Positions 4,857-5,867 of a DNA stretch of 5,867 nt are shown here, piece by piece; the stretch's first letter is position 1, and every line of letters begins with the position of its first letter. The notes beneath the pieces were generated by a model that made no database searches, was not told the DNA's origin, and saw nothing but the letters and a program-made list of their open reading frames with translations. The translations under genes and the position numbers were made by a program. Where the stretch lies: assembly GCA_021783895.1 (NCBI GenBank), contig JAJXTJ010000094.1, forward strand, positions 1-5,867. The letters are read 5' to 3'. Origin of the DNA: Pseudomonadota bacterium (GTDB taxonomy: Bacteria > Pseudomonadota > Gammaproteobacteria > Burkholderiales > Sulfuricellaceae).

Positions 4857-4899
4857 AGCGGGGGTGCAGACGACTAAAGTCGTCAAACCGCGCCCCGCT
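4857..4899. repeat. Nested inverted repeat with TTTA loop
   Basis: Inner stem GACGAC/GTCGTC (4869-4874 and 4879-4884) closes a TAAA loop, TTTA on the minus strand; outer stem AGCGGGG/CCCCGCT (4857-4863 and 4893-4899). An alternative pairing TTAGCG (4850-4855) with CGCTAA (4896-4901) also exists. The loop matches those at 4593-4596 and 4941-4944, suggesting another IS200/IS605-type end. Confidence 0.55.
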
Positions 4900-4933
4900 A
4901 AACGCGCATGAGTCAAAACATGAAGGTCAAGGT

Positions 4934-4951
4934 CACCGGCTAAAGCCGGTG
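4934..4951. repeat. Inverted repeat CACCGGC-TAAA-GCCGGTG
   Basis: A perfect 7-bp stem (4934-4940 with 4945-4951) around TAAA, TTTA on the minus strand. On the minus strand it directly follows the broken end of the IS1595-type transposase, so it probably marks the insertion that truncated that gene. Confidence 0.55.
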
Positions 4952-4961
4952 GTTTTAAACC

Positions 4962-5134
4962 AATCAGATTGAAATAATGCCTGTCGATGGTGCCGCACAC
5001 CGGGCAAATCGTTTCCTCGCCAGCGCCCCAGCGGAGTTCCCTGAATACCTGAACGCTTGGTCGTGAGTCATTTCCATCACCTTGCGCACCGAGAGGGTGC
5101 GGGCTTTGGCGGAGAGAAGAAAGTGCTGGGACAT
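4962..5134 (-). pseudogene. IS1595/ISXO2-type transposase, N-terminal fragment with frameshift
   Basis: From ATG 5134 the minus strand reads MSQHFLLSAKARTLSVRKVM and EMTHDQAF, the characteristic start of ISXO2-like (IS1595 family) DDE transposases. A ribosome site (GGAG) precedes it. After DQAF the frame is lost; in the adjacent frame it continues FRELRWGAGEETICPVCG then TIDRHYF, the start of the family's zinc-ribbon. The join, TTCAGGTATTCAGG, is one base short of an in-frame repeat, so a single deletion explains the shift. Similarity stops near 4962, about 60 residues into a protein of roughly 300; the DDE core is absent and a TTTA-loop hairpin follows. The original frame stops at 4964-4966. 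It has a near-consensus promoter. Confidence 0.85.
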
Positions 5135-5154
5135 GATTGGCGCTCCAAATTCAA

Positions 5155-5205
5155 CGAATATGTAGAAATTATAACGCCAATGCAGAAATAGTCAATACAT
5201 ATTCG
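5155..5205. repeat. 10-bp inverted repeat bracketing the minus-strand promoter
   Basis: CGAATATGTA (5155-5164) and TACATATTCG (5196-5205) are perfect reverse complements. They lie immediately outside the -10 and -35 boxes at 5168-5195. This arrangement fits a two-site operator that could loop or jointly occlude the promoter. Confidence 0.6.
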
Positions 5206-5250
5206 TGGAATGTTCCACTCTATTGCAGAATGTTCGCCTCTAGTGTAGAG
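5161..5250 (+). repeat. Phased TGYAGAAT-like boxes, with a 20-bp tandem repeat
   Basis: TGTAGAAAT (5161), TGCAGAAAT (5181), CGTGGAATG (5204), TGCAGAATG (5225) and TGTAGAGTC (5245) share a TGYAGAAT-like core, mostly at 20-bp steps. The segment 5208-5227 is repeated at 5228-5247 with 16 of 20 identities. A 14-bp palindrome GTGGAATGTTCCAC lies at 5205-5218. The array covers the gap between the divergent transposase fragment and the DUF6471 gene and probably binds a regulator. Confidence 0.5.
5168..5195 (-). promoter_or_regulatory. Near-consensus sigma-70 promoter reading toward the IS1595 fragment
   Basis: On the minus strand TTGACT (plus 5190-5195) and TATAAT (plus 5168-5173) are separated by 16 bp. 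The -10 is perfect and the -35 differs in one base. It lies 34 bp upstream of the transposase start codon and would still read through the fragment into the TTTA-loop hairpins and TnpB ends downstream. Confidence 0.65.
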
Positions 5251-5285
5251 TCAAAGCAATCAACCACAACGCGATTGGATGCTCA

Positions 5286-5510
5286 ATGAACGATGAAGAG
5301 TGGAACCGCTACGCTACGAACCTGCTTAAGGTGGAGCTGGCTCGCGCTGGGATCGGCTACGATGAACTAATTAAGCGGCTCGATGCAATCGGTGTGCAGG
5401 AGAGCTACAAGGGCTTGGCAGCCAAGGTCAATCGAGGCACGTTCAGCCTGGTTTTTTTCGCTCAGTGCATGAAGGCTCTGGGCGTTAAGTCTGTCAGGTT
5501 CAGTGAATGA
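5286..5510 (+). CDS. DUF6471 family protein
   Basis: A 74-residue protein matching DUF6471 over its whole length: WNRYATNLLKVELARAGIGY, ELIKRLDAIGV, LAAKVNRGTFSLVFFAQCMKALGVKSV. The pattern of helices with VNRGTFS resembles a small helix-turn-helix of the Cro/lambda-repressor kind (recognition segment about residues 38-58), so DNA binding is likely, though the family's function is not established. The start has only a weak upstream purine stretch (GGAT at 5277-5280). It is preceded by an array of phased repeats that it might itself bind, and it faces the DUF2220-like gene tail to tail with a 35-bp gap. I saw no clear promoter on its strand. Confidence 0.85.
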   Translation: MNDEEWNRYATNLLKVELARAGIGYDELIKRLDAIGVQESYKGLAAKVNRGTFSLVFFAQCMKALGVKSVRFSE

Positions 5511-5545
5511 TGACAGCAATTCAGCAATTTATGGCTTTGGCCTGT

Positions 5546-5867
5546 CTAGGCTGGTTGGCTAAGTAACTTACCAGCCAATGCTTCTATTTGACTTGTAGTG
5601 ACTAATTCCTGATCAACAGCCCATTTGTGGCAATGCGAAAGCATTACTTTAGAGTCATTGCGAGTAGCAGAAAACATCACCTGTCCTGATTTGCCTACAG
5701 CCAAGACGTATGGGTGTCGGCTATCTCCTGCTGTTACGGCATCGATCATTGGCTGATATAACCCGGATAATTGCAGAGAGGGGATGTGTTTCGCAACACG
5801 CTCGTAAATCTGGATGCCTGCCATATCCAAATCGCCCCAGAAGTGTATTGAACTATGCTTCAGAATT
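5546..5867 (-). CDS. DUF2220 / JetD-like protein with Toprim-type motif (3' part only)
   Basis: The last 106 residues of a minus-strand gene that begins beyond 5867. The visible frame opens ILKHSSIHFWGDLDMAGIQI; an internal ATG lies at 5830 but the open frame continues upstream without a stop, so it is not the true start. FWGDLDMAG matches the acidic DxD-type motif of the Toprim-like C-terminal domain in DUF2220 proteins, which include JetD, the DNA-cleaving subunit of the Wadjet plasmid-defence system. The later HKWAVDQELVTTSQIEAL fits the family's conserved near-terminal QE segment. Whether this is a Wadjet JetD or another DUF2220 member depends on the N-terminal domain and on jetABC genes outside the window. 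It ends 35 bp from the convergent DUF6471 gene. Confidence 0.65.
   Translation of the reverse strand, partial: ILKHSSIHFWGDLDMAGIQIYERVAKHIPSLQLSGLYQPMIDAVTAGDSRHPYVLAVGKSGQVMFSATRNDSKVMLSHCHKWAVDQELVTTSQIEALAGKLLSQPA

Noticed and set aside
5546..5830. A complete 94-residue gene starting at ATG 5830
   Set aside because: The conserved FWGDLD motif begins before this ATG and the frame stays open to the window edge, so the gene is cut by the window.

Overview
The window looks like an accessory segment of a proteobacterial plasmid or integrative element, most likely beta- or gammaproteobacterial. The grounds are: a gene start resembling the plasmid protein KfrA behind a repeat-packed promoter region, a DUF6573 gene typical of plasmids and integrative elements, a cargo operon with a Fic-family protein, and a dense graveyard of transposon fragments next to defence-like genes. 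No replication, relaxase or tRNA gene is visible, so plasmid versus chromosomal island cannot be decided here.

Positions 1-610 (minus strand): a DUF6573 gene (122-610) followed by the first 11 codons of a gene that leaves the window (1-33) and may encode a KfrA-type DNA-binding protein. Between them lies an AT-rich array of GTTAY pentamers with three TTACGTTA boxes about 20 bp apart, a likely operator. Positions 611-1188 hold no convincing gene but are rich in inverted repeats, including a 17-bp-arm hairpin at 981-1022.

Positions 1189-3561 (plus strand): three closely spaced genes with 36-bp gaps. They encode a coiled-coil protein (166 aa), a helical protein with a short hydrophobic segment (316 aa), and a Fic-domain protein (282 aa) whose catalytic histidine position is glutamine. 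A hairpin with the possible GTG start codon in its loop precedes the fic gene. The first two proteins match no family I recognise, so this is the best candidate for an undescribed system.

Positions 3562-5134 are decayed mobile DNA: the tail of an unknown minus-strand gene; a plus-strand TnpB lacking its N-terminal half; a HicB-like antitoxin gene cut at its 3' end; the extreme C-terminus of a minus-strand TnpB with a well-preserved right end; several further hairpins with TTTA or TTCA loops on the minus strand; and the frameshifted N-terminus of an IS1595/ISXO2-type transposase. The stop codon of hicB lies inside the end of the second TnpB element.

Positions 5135-5867: a control region with a near-consensus minus-strand promoter, a 10-bp inverted repeat bracketing it, and TGYAGAAT-like boxes mostly 20 bp apart; then a DUF6471 gene (plus), and the 3' part of a DUF2220/JetD-like Toprim-type gene (minus) running out of the window.
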